From JBOGGN01 sp050744165 (GTDB taxonomy: Bacteria; Actinomycetota; Acidimicrobiia; Acidimicrobiales; Palsa-688), in contig JBOGGN010000132.1 in NCBI GenBank assembly GCA_050744165.1, positions 1 to 31,422 on the forward strand: a stretch of DNA of 31,422 nucleotides. The letters run 5' to 3'. The notes under the pieces were generated by a model that saw nothing but the letters and a program-made list of their open reading frames with translations, did not search any database and had not been told where the DNA came from. The position numbers and the translations under genes were made by a program. This document shows, one piece after another, positions 20,803 through 28,861 of this stretch (positions are counted from its first letter, which is position 1; every line of letters begins with the position of its first letter).

Positions 20803-22823
20803 CCGAGGGCGGTTCCGACCGCTTCCTCCCTGAAGGTCCCATCGCCGGCGAGCTCCGCTTTGAAGTGGCTAAGGGTCTTCTCTGCCTGCTCGGGATGTCG
20901 CCGCAGCGCATCGCACAGCGCCAGCATCTCGTTGCGGGTCGCCAGTCGCAGGTCCTCCTGGTAGGGCCGCCGTCGAAGGTCGGCCTGCAACGCCGCGAAG
21001 AGGTCCGCTCCCAGGGTGTCGCGTGCCAGGCGCAACTTCTCCTCGTAGGACGGCGGCAGGATCTGCAGCTTGAAGTCGAAGCGCCCAGGACGCTGAGCGG
21101 CCCGATCGATGGTGTCGAAGTGGTTGGTGGCGACGAAGAACAAGCACGCCGCTCGATCGGCCAACTCCTGCAGCTTGGGCAGGAGGCTGGTGGTGAGGAA
21201 CTTCTGCTCGAAGCTGCCGGAGGTGTCGGCCCGAGTGTGGACCAAGGCTTCCATCTCGTCGAAGAAGATGACCGTGTCCTCCAGCTCCAACAACTGCCCG
21301 AAGACCTGGGACGCCACCGTGGCGATGAGCGGCAGCCCCTCGGCGGCGAACACGCTCGGGTCGAGGACCACCAGCGGCCAGCCCAAATACTCTGCCACCC
21401 TGCGCACGTAGGTCGTCTTGCCAGTACCGGGTGGGCCGTACAGGATCCCGGAGCGGGCCCTCCCGCCAGGATCGGCACGGCGCACCAGCGAGTACGCCCG
21501 TGGCGTGCCGGGGAGGCGCAACGGCTCGAGCAGGTGATCCTTCAGAAGGTTCCCGAGCAGGACCGGGTTGCCGGTCGCCCGGCGTACTTCGGGCTGGTAC
21601 AGGTCGTCGAATGCCCGCGGGTTGGGCGCTTTGGCCGGCCGGCTGCGGAAGCGGTCCTTCACGATGCTCTGGATGCGCCACGACAGATAGGCGGCGAACA
21701 ACTGCAGGAACGAGTACACCTCGGCGGTGGCCCACGCCTCGGGCATCAAGTCCTCGACGAGGTGGGCCGAGCGCCAGAGAGGCACGCCCTCGTGGTGGAC
21801 GGCGTTGCGGGAGGCCCAGTCCAAAGCGCGGGTGAGGTGCCCCTCGAAAGGCACCAGTAGGTGCCACTCGTCTCGCAAATCCCGCATCACCGAGGCCAGC
21901 ATCTCGAAGGAGAAGCAGTACGTCTCTGCCGTGTCCCCCTGGCGAAACAGGGGATCGCGCTTTTCCCAGACCCCGCGCTCCAGTTGGGCCGAGAACAGCG
22001 TCTGGAGCCCTAACTCAACCAGGCTGGACCCGAGCCGCCTGCGGTTGAAGCGGTACTGGATGATCAGGTTGTAACCGAGCTGGTAGGCGTCGCACCGCTC
22101 GTCGTGGCCGGTCTGGAAGAGGGCGATTTGGCGGTAGAGCTCAGTCTCAGACCACCCGAGGCTCCGGCACGACTCGTCGATGCCGCCGTCGCCGTCCCAT
22201 GCGGCCACCGCCGCCAGGGCGCCGTAGGTGAGGTAGCCGTGGGCCCGGTTGGCCCGAGACACCGAGTTCTCAGAGTCGGTGGCGGCCACCGTGACACCAT
22301 CTCCTGCCAGCGCCGCCCGAAGGCGGTGGAGCGCTTCGGTGAGCAGGTCGGTCACCTCCGGTGGGGTGTCCGGCTTGGCGATCTCGCGCAGGACGGGAAG
22401 CAGCTGGCCGAGCGTGAAGGGGTTGAGATGCTCGACCCCGGCGCTCGACAGGGTGCCTTCAGCGAAGCGATCGACGACCGTTGTCAGGAGCGGCCGGTAA
22501 TCGGCATGGCCTGGCTTGACCTCCGGGCAGAGGAGAAGCGACCGCACGCACGCCGCGCTGCTGGCCAGGCTGGCCCGGGCGGTACCGTCGCGGACCAGCT
22601 CTGGGCCCGCCAGTACGGCGGCGAAGCCACCGACCCGGGCCGGCGCCGTCCGGAGCCGGGTGAGCGAGTGGAGGTCTCGGGACAGGTAGAACATGTCCAG
22701 CGCATCCAGATGGGTCGATGCCAGATGGGCGACGCGTGACTTGAGCTGGCGAAGCCGGTCAAGCTCTTCGGCCGGTCGGGTGGCACGCGCCGCGTCCTCA
22801 GTCATATCGAACATGGGGGTCAT
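20799..22823 (-). CDS. AAA+ ATPase with long N-terminal domain, 674 aa
   Basis: The C-terminal ~250 residues are a classic AAA+ module: SGILYGPPGTGKTTYVRR (Walker A, about residue 460), TVIFFDEMEAL (Walker B, about 517), CLFFVATNHFDTID (sensor 1) and RPGRFDFKLQI (arginine finger). The N-terminal ~430 residues are helical, with no recognised domain; segments such as HGYLTYGALAAVAAW and NLIIQYRFNRRRLGSSLVELGL suggest a substrate or partner domain. No membrane helix or protease domain is present. ATG 22823 follows AAAGGAG closely; ATG 22814 has better spacing and is an alternative. Upstream lies a 260-bp gap with a palindrome. A remodelling role for nearby complexes is conceivable, but nothing ties it to the hydrogenase. 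Confidence 0.8.
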   Translation of the reverse strand: MTPMFDMTEDAARATRPAEELDRLRQLKSRVAHLASTHLDALDMFYLSRDLHSLTRLRTAPARVGGFAAVLAGPELVRDGTARASLASSAACVRSLLLCPEVKPGHADYRPLLTTVVDRFAEGTLSSAGVEHLNPFTLGQLLPVLREIAKPDTPPEVTDLLTEALHRLRAALAGDGVTVAATDSENSVSRANRAHGYLTYGALAAVAAWDGDGGIDESCRSLGWSETELYRQIALFQTGHDERCDAYQLGYNLIIQYRFNRRRLGSSLVELGLQTLFSAQLERGVWEKRDPLFRQGDTAETYCFSFEMLASVMRDLRDEWHLLVPFEGHLTRALDWASRNAVHHEGVPLWRSAHLVEDLMPEAWATAEVYSFLQLFAAYLSWRIQSIVKDRFRSRPAKAPNPRAFDDLYQPEVRRATGNPVLLGNLLKDHLLEPLRLPGTPRAYSLVRRADPGGRARSGILYGPPGTGKTTYVRRVAEYLGWPLVVLDPSVFAAEGLPLIATVASQVFGQLLELEDTVIFFDEMEALVHTRADTSGSFEQKFLTTSLLPKLQELADRAACLFFVATNHFDTIDRAAQRPGRFDFKLQILPPSYEEKLRLARDTLGADLFAALQADLRRRPYQEDLRLATRNEMLALCDALRRHPEQAEKTLSHFKAELAGDGTFREEAVGTALG

Positions 22824-23084
22824 CGCTCCTTTAAGGGGGCGGCGGGACAGGGAGGTTGTTCCTTACGCCAGGAGTTGGCGTGACCGTCGGTCAACTTGGG
22901 GTTTCAAACACCACAAGTGGGCCCAGCCCGGCTGCGGTTTGCCGGCCATCCGGGGATCGACTCGAAGAACCGGCGGGCACCGCCCTGTTTCGCCGATGAC
23001 GCCCTAGACCTTACCGGTGCCGAGACGGCCCCCCGTGCGGTCAGCCCTCTCCGGTGGCATCGTCATCACTCGAAGACGTCGGTC
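22824..23084. promoter_or_regulatory. Intergenic region with a palindrome at 22865-22881
   Basis: No gene is apparent in this stretch. ACGCCA (22865-22870) and TGGCGT (22876-22881) form a perfect inverted repeat with a 5-base centre, 42 bp upstream of the AAA+ start. On the minus strand TTGACC precedes it. It may be an operator or -35 region of the AAA+ gene. Confidence 0.3.
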
Positions 23085-24323
23085 CTACATGAAGTTTCTA
23101 GTGTGCAACTCCGAGAGAGCTTGGGCCTCGGTGTCGGAGAACCCGAGCCGGACCAGCCGACGCCGGCGTCCTTCGTCCATCTCGGCAACCAGATCCTGAG
23201 TACGCCGCCAGCCCGCCGCGATATCCGCGGGCGCCCAGGAGCCGGCCGCCAAGACCACCAGCGAGTCGAGCACTGCCGGCGAGAGCCCCGCGGTGGCAGC
23301 GAGAGCATCATGGCGGCGCTCGGTGGCCGCCCGGAGCCGGTCGCGGTAGTGCGGGTCGTTGCTCAGGTGCTCCCGGAGGTGCCCCATGGCAAAGGCCACG
23401 TGGCGAGCCTCGTCCTGAAGCACGAGATGGGCGATCTGGCCCGTGACCGGGTCGGGGGCGAAGCGCTCGATGAACGCCAGCAGTGACAGGAAGGTCCCCT
23501 CACCGAGCACCGACAGGAGGAACGAGGCGGTGGCCCAGTCCGGTTCTTGCAACAGGGTTTGAAGCGACGCCCGGCCCCCGGCGCCCGAGACACCGAGGGG
23601 TTGGTCCCTGCTGGTAGCCCGGCGCGTGAACACCTCGACGTGGCGGGCCTCGTCGGCGATCTGGGTAGCCAGGAACTGCACGATCTCCCGGAAATGGGGG
23701 TGGATACGGGCGAGAAAGCGGGCAGGGACCATGAGCGCGGCCTGCTCGTTCTCGATCAGGTAGGTCATCACCTGCACCACCGCCGCCTCGACGTCGCCGG
23801 CCAAGGGCGCTCGCGTTATGGCGACCCAGTCGATGGCCGTGGCGGGGTCCCATTGTCCGGCGGCCGCCTGGGCGTACAGCTTGGGCGCAAGATCGGTCCA
23901 CACCTGGTCGCGATCGTCAAGGTCGGCCGACGCCAGTGCTGGGCCCCCCTCCTCGACGAGCGCCCCTCGGGCGGCGAGGCCCCACGTCGCCAGGGGCGAC
24001 GAGACGATGCCGTCCACACCCGGGCTCCCGGCGCGTACCGCCCCCGCCCATCGGCGATCTTCCGCGCGGCCGCAGGCGATGACCCAGCCCTCGGCTGCGC
24101 CGGCATCGACGAGGCGGTGGCCTCGGGCACGAGCCCACGGGGCGAGGTGTACCCGGAGGTGGGCGTCGCGGCCCACCACACGGATCCGTCCACCAGGCGC
24201 TAGGTCCCGCAGGGCCCGGTCGAGCAACAGATGGCCGCCGGCGTCGAGACCAAGGTCGCCGAGATCGACGACGGTCAGGTCGGCCGCGTCCGCCGCCTGC
24301 GGCGTGGCGGCCGCGTCGGTCAC
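23085..24323 (-). CDS. Ferritin-like di-iron protein with TusA-like N-terminal domain, 412 aa
   Basis: Residues ~15-80 (LTVVDLGDLGLDAGGHLLLDRALRDLAPGGRIRVVGRDAHLRVHLAPWARARGHRLV) follow the TusA/SirA fold plan, but the catalytic CPxP is replaced by DAGG. The second half is a four-helix ferritin-like domain with two metal half sites: YLIENEQAAL paired with QIADEARHVEVF, and LGEGTFLSLL paired with LQDEARHVAFAM. These supply the E, ExxH, E, ExxH set of a di-iron carboxylate enzyme (oxidase or oxygenase type). The GTG start lies one base after the stop of the PhnD-like gene, so this is the last gene of a three-gene operon. Substrate unknown. Sulfur- or selenium-compound chemistry is a possibility from the TusA-like part only. 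Confidence 0.75.
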   Translation of the reverse strand: MTDAAATPQAADAADLTVVDLGDLGLDAGGHLLLDRALRDLAPGGRIRVVGRDAHLRVHLAPWARARGHRLVDAGAAEGWVIACGRAEDRRWAGAVRAGSPGVDGIVSSPLATWGLAARGALVEEGGPALASADLDDRDQVWTDLAPKLYAQAAAGQWDPATAIDWVAITRAPLAGDVEAAVVQVMTYLIENEQAALMVPARFLARIHPHFREIVQFLATQIADEARHVEVFTRRATSRDQPLGVSGAGGRASLQTLLQEPDWATASFLLSVLGEGTFLSLLAFIERFAPDPVTGQIAHLVLQDEARHVAFAMGHLREHLSNDPHYRDRLRAATERRHDALAATAGLSPAVLDSLVVLAAGSWAPADIAAGWRRTQDLVAEMDEGRRRRLVRLGFSDTEAQALSELHTRNFM

Positions 24324-24324
24324 C

Positions 24325-25158
24325 TCAGGGGCGGTAGCCGTGGGCTGTCACCTCCCCATCGGCGCTGTAGAACCCAGAAACGTCGACCGCCGACTCCAGC
24401 AGCCCGTAGCCGGACACCCGGCCGGGCAGCCAGGACTTGAGGCCCTCCAGGTCCAGCAGGGGCCGGACGGCAGGGTCGCCGTAGTCCATGTCGAGCAGCA
24501 AGGAAACAAAGCGATCCAAGAGAGGTGACGGCGTCCCCACGGTCGACATGTTGCAATGGTCGTAGACGCTGGTGCGAGCGATGATCCGGGTTCCGCCGGG
24601 CGCCAGCGTGCCCTCTATGGTGAACAGCAGGTGGTTGCCGTCGATCATGCAGGCGGCATCGACCTGACCCGCCATCAGGGCCCGGGCCGCGTCCCGCTCG
24701 CCGCCGATATGGTCGCCGTGGAGGCCGACGCCGACTTCGAAGCGCCGCACCGTGACGTCGACCCCGTCCAGCAACGCCAGTGGGATCAGCGTCGCCTGAG
24801 GGGAGTCGACCGCGCCGGTCGCCACGACCCGTCCCGCAAGGCCGGCCACGTCGACGATGGGGGAGTCGGCGCGCACGACCACCACCGAGGTCAGGTCTTG
24901 GTCGGTGTCTCGCATGACGAGGGCGCGGGCGTCGGGCGTGAGCCGGCGGGCTCGGACCCAGGCCAGCGGTGAATTCCACGCCACATCGATGCGGCCCGCC
25001 ACCAAGTCGAGGACTTGGCGCTCGTAGTTGGAGTACAGCACGTAGTCGAACGAAAGGTCGTGGTTGGCGAACCATCGGCGAAAACCGTCCCAGATGGTGA
25101 CCACCTTGGGGTCGTAGGCCACGGCGCCAAGCAGTAGCGCGTCTGCGGTGCTGGTCAC
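24325..25158 (-). CDS. PhnD/SsuA-like periplasmic-binding-fold protein without signal peptide, 277 aa
   Basis: LLLGAVAYDPKVVTIWDGFRRWF, VLYSNYERQVLDLVAGRIDVAWNSPLAWVRA and DTDQDLTSVVVVRADSPIVDVAGLAGRVVATGAVDSPQATLIPL are typical of the PhnD/NMT1 class of substrate-binding proteins. DAARALMAGQVDAACMIDGN fits the second lobe. There is no export signal or lipobox, and no transporter genes adjoin. It may therefore act in the cytoplasm as a ligand-binding or enzymatic relative rather than as a transport component. The GTG start overlaps the stop of the acyl-CoA dehydrogenase-like gene. Ligand unknown. Confidence 0.8.
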   Translation of the reverse strand: MTSTADALLLGAVAYDPKVVTIWDGFRRWFANHDLSFDYVLYSNYERQVLDLVAGRIDVAWNSPLAWVRARRLTPDARALVMRDTDQDLTSVVVVRADSPIVDVAGLAGRVVATGAVDSPQATLIPLALLDGVDVTVRRFEVGVGLHGDHIGGERDAARALMAGQVDAACMIDGNHLLFTIEGTLAPGGTRIIARTSVYDHCNMSTVGTPSPLLDRFVSLLLDMDYGDPAVRPLLDLEGLKSWLPGRVSGYGLLESAVDVSGFYSADGEVTAHGYRP

Positions 25159-26276
25159 ATCAGCGGCAGGCCGTTGATGGAGCGACCCACGAAATCGAGC
25201 AGGGCGTCGGTGGTGGGTGCCATCACCCGCGCCGCTCGGGCGTCACGGAAGCGGCGCTCGATCCCCAGTTCCTTGCGGAAGGCTGCTCCCCCGCACACCT
25301 TCATGGCGAGGTCGGTCACCGTCACCGCCGCCTCGCCGGCGGCAGCCTTGACCTCGAGGACCCGAAGCATGGCGTCGGCCCGGCCGGTCTCCAAGGCAGC
25401 CAGCGTGTCGGCCAGCAGGGCCGCCGCCTGGTCAGTGGCCACCCGCATCCGGGCGTGGTCGACCCGGGTCAGGGGCTGTTCGGCGAGGGACTGATCGAGA
25501 TGCTCCAGCCGTGTCGTCTGCAGGTGGGTGCCCGTCTCGGTGACGACCGACTCCATCAACCCCACGCTGAACGCGGCGTTGAGGGTCAGGAACCAGGGCA
25601 GGACCTCGGCCAGGGCCACGTCCAAGCCGGCGCCGTCGCCACCGAGCATGGCGTCCTCGCCAACGACCACACCATCGCCCTCGACCGGCGTGGAGCCGTT
25701 GCCCCGCAGGCCCAGGCCATCGAAGGAGCCCACCGTGGCGATGCCGGAGGCGTCGGAGGCGACGAGCCAGAGCGTCATCGGCCCCTCGGCCGCCATCGGG
25801 CGGCTGGACCACACGTAGCTGTTGGCGTTGGCGGCCGCGGTCACCCAGCTCTTGTGAGCGTCGAGGCGCACCGTGCCGTCGCCGGCGGCGGTGGCGCTGC
25901 TCCGCGGTGCCCAGAAGTGGCTCCGGGAACCGGCCTCGGAGAAGGCGAGGGTTGACAAGTGCCCGCCGCCGGCGATGGCCTTGCGCACCGCCTCGGGGCC
26001 ATAGCGATCGATCACGCCAGCCGCGGCGTAGTGCATCAGCACCACCATGGCGGTTGATCCGCAGGCGCTCGCCAGGGTCCGTACCACGTCGGCGGCCTGG
26101 CGTAACCCGCCGCCGCCGCCGCCCACGGACTCCGAGATCGTCAGCCCGAGGATTCCGGCGTCTGCGAGCGCCCGTACCCCTTCGGCGGGGAAACGCCCCG
26201 CCCGGTCCACTTCGGTCGCGTTCGGGGCGACCACTTCGGCGATGACGCGGGTGAGCGCGTCGTGAACATCAGCCAT
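25155..26276 (-). CDS. Acyl-CoA dehydrogenase-family flavoprotein, 373 aa
   Basis: The family layout is clear. There is an N-terminal helical domain (AEVVAPNATEVDRAGRFPAEGVRALADAGILGLTISESVGGGG), then the middle barrel with LSTLAFSEAGSRSHFW and LDAHKSWVTAAANANSYVW. The C-terminal helices include MKVCGGAAFRKELGIERRFRDARAARVMAPTTDALLDFVGRSI, the usual FAD contact region. In this position many relatives are not beta-oxidation enzymes but FMN/FAD monooxygenases of the DszC/SfnC kind, acting on sulfur compounds. Without a ligand motif the choice stays open. ATG 26276 has GAAAGGA seven bases upstream. It heads the operon with the PhnD-like and ferritin-like genes, behind a leader ORF and a hairpin. 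Confidence 0.85.
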   Translation of the reverse strand: MADVHDALTRVIAEVVAPNATEVDRAGRFPAEGVRALADAGILGLTISESVGGGGGGLRQAADVVRTLASACGSTAMVVLMHYAAAGVIDRYGPEAVRKAIAGGGHLSTLAFSEAGSRSHFWAPRSSATAAGDGTVRLDAHKSWVTAAANANSYVWSSRPMAAEGPMTLWLVASDASGIATVGSFDGLGLRGNGSTPVEGDGVVVGEDAMLGGDGAGLDVALAEVLPWFLTLNAAFSVGLMESVVTETGTHLQTTRLEHLDQSLAEQPLTRVDHARMRVATDQAAALLADTLAALETGRADAMLRVLEVKAAAGEAAVTVTDLAMKVCGGAAFRKELGIERRFRDARAARVMAPTTDALLDFVGRSINGLPLM

Positions 26277-26301
26277 GTCGATCCTTTCGATGTGTTGCTG
26301 T

Positions 26302-26317
26302 CAGCGCTCTGGCGCTG
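26302..26317 (-). terminator. Hairpin between leader ORF and acyl-CoA dehydrogenase-like gene (possible attenuator)
   Basis: CAGCGC (26302-26307) and GCGCTG (26312-26317) form a perfect 6-bp stem with a 4-base loop. They are flanked by two copies of TGTCAGC. It lies just upstream of the ribosome site of the gene starting at 26276 and after the leader ORF, so it could act in attenuation. Confidence 0.4.
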
Positions 26318-26349
26318 TCAGCACAGTGGAATCGACGGCGGCGCGTGCC

Positions 26350-26430
26350 CTACCGGCGGGTCGCCTTGGCAGCGGCCGTCGTCGTCGCCCGACCGGGCGA
26401 ACGGTTGGCGCTTCAGAGCCGCGGTGCCAT
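26350..26430 (-). CDS. Leader ORF, 26 codons, with TGA as codon 6 (stop or selenocysteine)
   Basis: GGAGGGG followed by ATG 26430 gives one of the strongest ribosome sites in the window, yet the frame reads only M-A-P-R-L before TGA (26413-26415). The same frame then continues S-A-N-R-S-P-G-R to TAG 26350. A perfect hairpin, TCGCCC-GGTC-GGGCGA (plus 26385-26400), puts GU at bases 20-21 after the TGA, as in the predicted selenoproteins. It may be a five-residue leader peptide, or a selenium-responsive leader in which Sec insertion versus termination controls the operon at 26276. The sequence after TGA has no conserved Cys to support Sec directly. Confidence 0.4.
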
Positions 26431-26474
26431 AGCTCCCCTCCTTTCGGTCAGCGACGCTACCAGCTAGGACGCGA

Positions 26475-26744
26475 CTAGTAACCCGGCGACGTCTCGGAAA
26501 GGTCCCGGTACCCGCGCCCGATCGACGTCCACAGGTCGGCGGCGGCGCCCGGTCGGCGGCGGGCCGGAAGGGCACGGGGCTCGGTCTCGGGTGCCGGAAG
26601 GCACAGGCGACGCGACAGCGACTCGGTGTGGTACGGCTGCGGATCGGGGCGGCAGCGCACCGCGTCCGGGCTGACGTCGAAGTCGAAGTCCGCTACCCAC
26701 TCCGTGTTCTCGAGCCAGCGGTCAAGTTGACGACGGTTCGCCAT
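26475..26744 (-). CDS. Hypothetical protein, 89 aa
   Basis: ATG 26744 follows GGAGG at good distance. The protein begins MANRRQLDRWLENTEWVADFDFDVSPDAVRCRPDPQPYHTES and ends Arg/Pro-rich with a short helix (DLWTSIGRGYRDLSETSPGY). No domain is recognised and it is soluble. It is divergent from the ABC transporter operon at 26944 and lies upstream of the leader ORF on the same strand. Function unknown. Confidence 0.6.
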   Translation of the reverse strand: MANRRQLDRWLENTEWVADFDFDVSPDAVRCRPDPQPYHTESLSRRLCLPAPETEPRALPARRRPGAAADLWTSIGRGYRDLSETSPGY

Positions 26745-26943
26745 GAGACCTCCTACGCCGGCGCGGGACCGTCAGGCGCCCCGACCCCGGTATACCCACG
26801 CTACTCGCGTCGGCGGGGACTGCGATTCGCATCTACATAGGCGCGGCACCTAGCGCCCTCACCCGCGGGGTTGAGGGTCGATGCCCTGAATTTCAATCTC
26901 GCGGCCGATGTCCGCACCGGGGAATGCGGCGTACCTTTCTGTC

Positions 26944-27915
26944 ATGATCCAATGCCGGGGACTGACCAAACGCTACGGCGAGCGCCTTGCCGTCGACGAC
27001 CTCACCTTCGACGTCCACCCAGGTGTCGTCACCGGGTTCCTCGGGCCCAACGGCGCCGGCAAGTCGACGACGATGCGCCTGATCCTTGGCCTCGACGCCC
27101 CCACCAAGGGCGCGGCCACCATCAACGGGCGGCCTTACGCCGAGGCCTCGGCGCCGCTTCACGAGGTCGGCGCCTTGCTCGAGGCAAAGGCCATCCACAG
27201 CGGCCGCTCGGCGAGGAGCCACCTACTGGCGCTGGCCGCCACGACTGGCATCGGCGCCCGGCGCGTCGACGAGGTCATCGCCCTCACCGGCCTGACGGAC
27301 GTGGCTCGCAAGCGAGCCGGCGGCTTCTCCCTCGGCATGGGGCAGCGCCTCGGGATCGCGTCCGCTCTGCTCGGTGACCCGGGCACGCTGATCCTCGACG
27401 AGCCGGTCAACGGCCTCGACCCCGAGGGCATCTTGTGGATCCGCAACCTGCTCAAGGCCTTGGCCGCCGACGGCCGCACCATCCTGGTCTCCTCCCACCT
27501 GATGAGCGAGATGGCCCTGACGGCGTCGCACCTGATCGTCATCGGGCGGGGCCGGCTGATTGCCGACGTCGGGGTGGACGAGCTGACGCAGATGACGTCG
27601 CGAGAGCTGGTCCGAGTGCGCACCACCGACGCCGCCCGGCTGGCCGGGCTCCTCGGCCGGGAGGGGATCGTGGTGACTCCGCAAGGCAACGACATCCTCG
27701 AGGTGTCAGGTACCGGCAGCGCCGAGATCGGCTTGGTGGCCGCAGGCGCCGGGATCCCGCTCATCGAGCTCACCCCGATGCATGCCACCTTGGAGGAGGC
27801 GTTCATGGAGATCACCAAAGACGCGGTGGAGTTCATCACCCCGAATCACCCTGGAGGCCCCAATCACCCCGTTGGCGCCCTCGCCACCGCCGGCGCCTCG
27901 GAGGTGACCCGGTGA
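26944..27915 (+). CDS. ABC transporter ATP-binding protein, 323 aa
   Basis: GPNGAGKST (Walker A), FSLGMGQRLGIA (signature region), LILDEPVNGLDPEG (Walker B) and the SSH switch histidine define an ABC ATPase of the drug/antibiotic exporter class. The C-terminal ~100 residues (RELVRVRTTDAARLAGLLGREGIVV) are the extra domain common in that class. ATG 26944 has no ribosome site but a TACCTT element ends seven bases upstream, which suggests a leaderless transcript. The next gene (permease) overlaps the stop. Exported substrate unknown. Confidence 0.92.
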   Translation: MIQCRGLTKRYGERLAVDDLTFDVHPGVVTGFLGPNGAGKSTTMRLILGLDAPTKGAATINGRPYAEASAPLHEVGALLEAKAIHSGRSARSHLLALAATTGIGARRVDEVIALTGLTDVARKRAGGFSLGMGQRLGIASALLGDPGTLILDEPVNGLDPEGILWIRNLLKALAADGRTILVSSHLMSEMALTASHLIVIGRGRLIADVGVDELTQMTSRELVRVRTTDAARLAGLLGREGIVVTPQGNDILEVSGTGSAEIGLVAAGAGIPLIELTPMHATLEEAFMEITKDAVEFITPNHPGGPNHPVGALATAGASEVTR

Positions 27916-28760
27916 CCACCACCCTGACTGCTCCTTCGCCCAGCCCGGCCTCCGGGCTCACCGGCGCTACCCCCTTGCGGGTCACCCAGGCCCGGGTCAT
28001 CAAGTCGGAGTGGATCAAGTTCCGCAGCCTCCGCTCCACGTTCTGGACCCTGTTCCTCGCCTTCGCCTGCACCGTCGGCTTGGGAATGCTGGTCAGCGCC
28101 CTCCGGGCCCGCGACATCTCCCGCAATGCCGGGCCCGGGTTCCAACGCGGCCTCGACCTGCCGGTCATGAGCCTGCGCGGGGTGTTCCTGGCCCAGCTTC
28201 CGATCGGCGTCCTCGGGGTGCTCATGATCACCGGCGAATACGGCACCGGCATGATCCGGGCCACCCTCTCGGCGGTCCCCAAGCGCCTTCCGGTGCTGTG
28301 GGCCAAGATCGTGGTGTTCGCGGTGGCCGTCTTCGTCGTCGGCGGAGTCGGCAGCCTGCTGGCCTTCGAGTTCGGCCAGGCCCTGTTCCAATCGGGCGCT
28401 GGGTTCCACGCCACGTTGAGTACGCCCTATGCCGCCCGGGCAGTGCTCGGCGGCGGCCTTTACCTCGTGGCCATTGGCCTGCTCGCGGTGGGCCTGGGAT
28501 TCCTGATCCGCAACACCGCGGCCGCCATCGCCACCCTTTTCGGGTTGCTGCTGGTGGTGCCGGTCATTATCGAGGCCCTCCCCACGTGGCTCAACAACGA
28601 CATCGCCAAGTTCCTACCTCTCCTGGCGGGGACGCAGATCATGACAACGGTTCGGGACGCCAACGTGCTGTCTGCATGGGAAGGCTTCGGAGTGGTGTGC
28701 ATCTACGCCGCGGTCGCCATCGGCCTCGGCGCGGTCATGCTGAAGCGCCACGACGCCTGA
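27912..28760 (+). CDS. ABC-2 type permease, 282 aa
   Basis: The N-terminal cytoplasmic part (RVTQARVIKSEWIKFRSLRSTFWTLFLAFACTVGLGMLV) is typical of ABC-2 permeases. About six hydrophobic segments follow, including LPIGVLGVLMITGEYGTGMIRATLSAVP with the characteristic EYxxGMIRxT turn, VFAVAVFVVGGVGSLLAFEF, GGGLYLVAIGLLAVGLGFLI and AAIATLFGLLLVVPVIIEALP. The GTG start overlaps the ATPase stop (GTGA). The pair forms a minimal exporter. Confidence 0.9.
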   Translation: MTTTLTAPSPSPASGLTGATPLRVTQARVIKSEWIKFRSLRSTFWTLFLAFACTVGLGMLVSALRARDISRNAGPGFQRGLDLPVMSLRGVFLAQLPIGVLGVLMITGEYGTGMIRATLSAVPKRLPVLWAKIVVFAVAVFVVGGVGSLLAFEFGQALFQSGAGFHATLSTPYAARAVLGGGLYLVAIGLLAVGLGFLIRNTAAAIATLFGLLLVVPVIIEALPTWLNNDIAKFLPLLAGTQIMTTVRDANVLSAWEGFGVVCIYAAVAIGLGAVMLKRHDA

Positions 28761-28861
28761 GCTGGCGGCGCTTGCCGCCACCGCCGTCGGCCGCCTTCGT
28801 ACACTGACGCCATCTATCCCGCGCTCGGCCGCCGCGCCCCCCTCCCCGCCGCCGGCTGACC

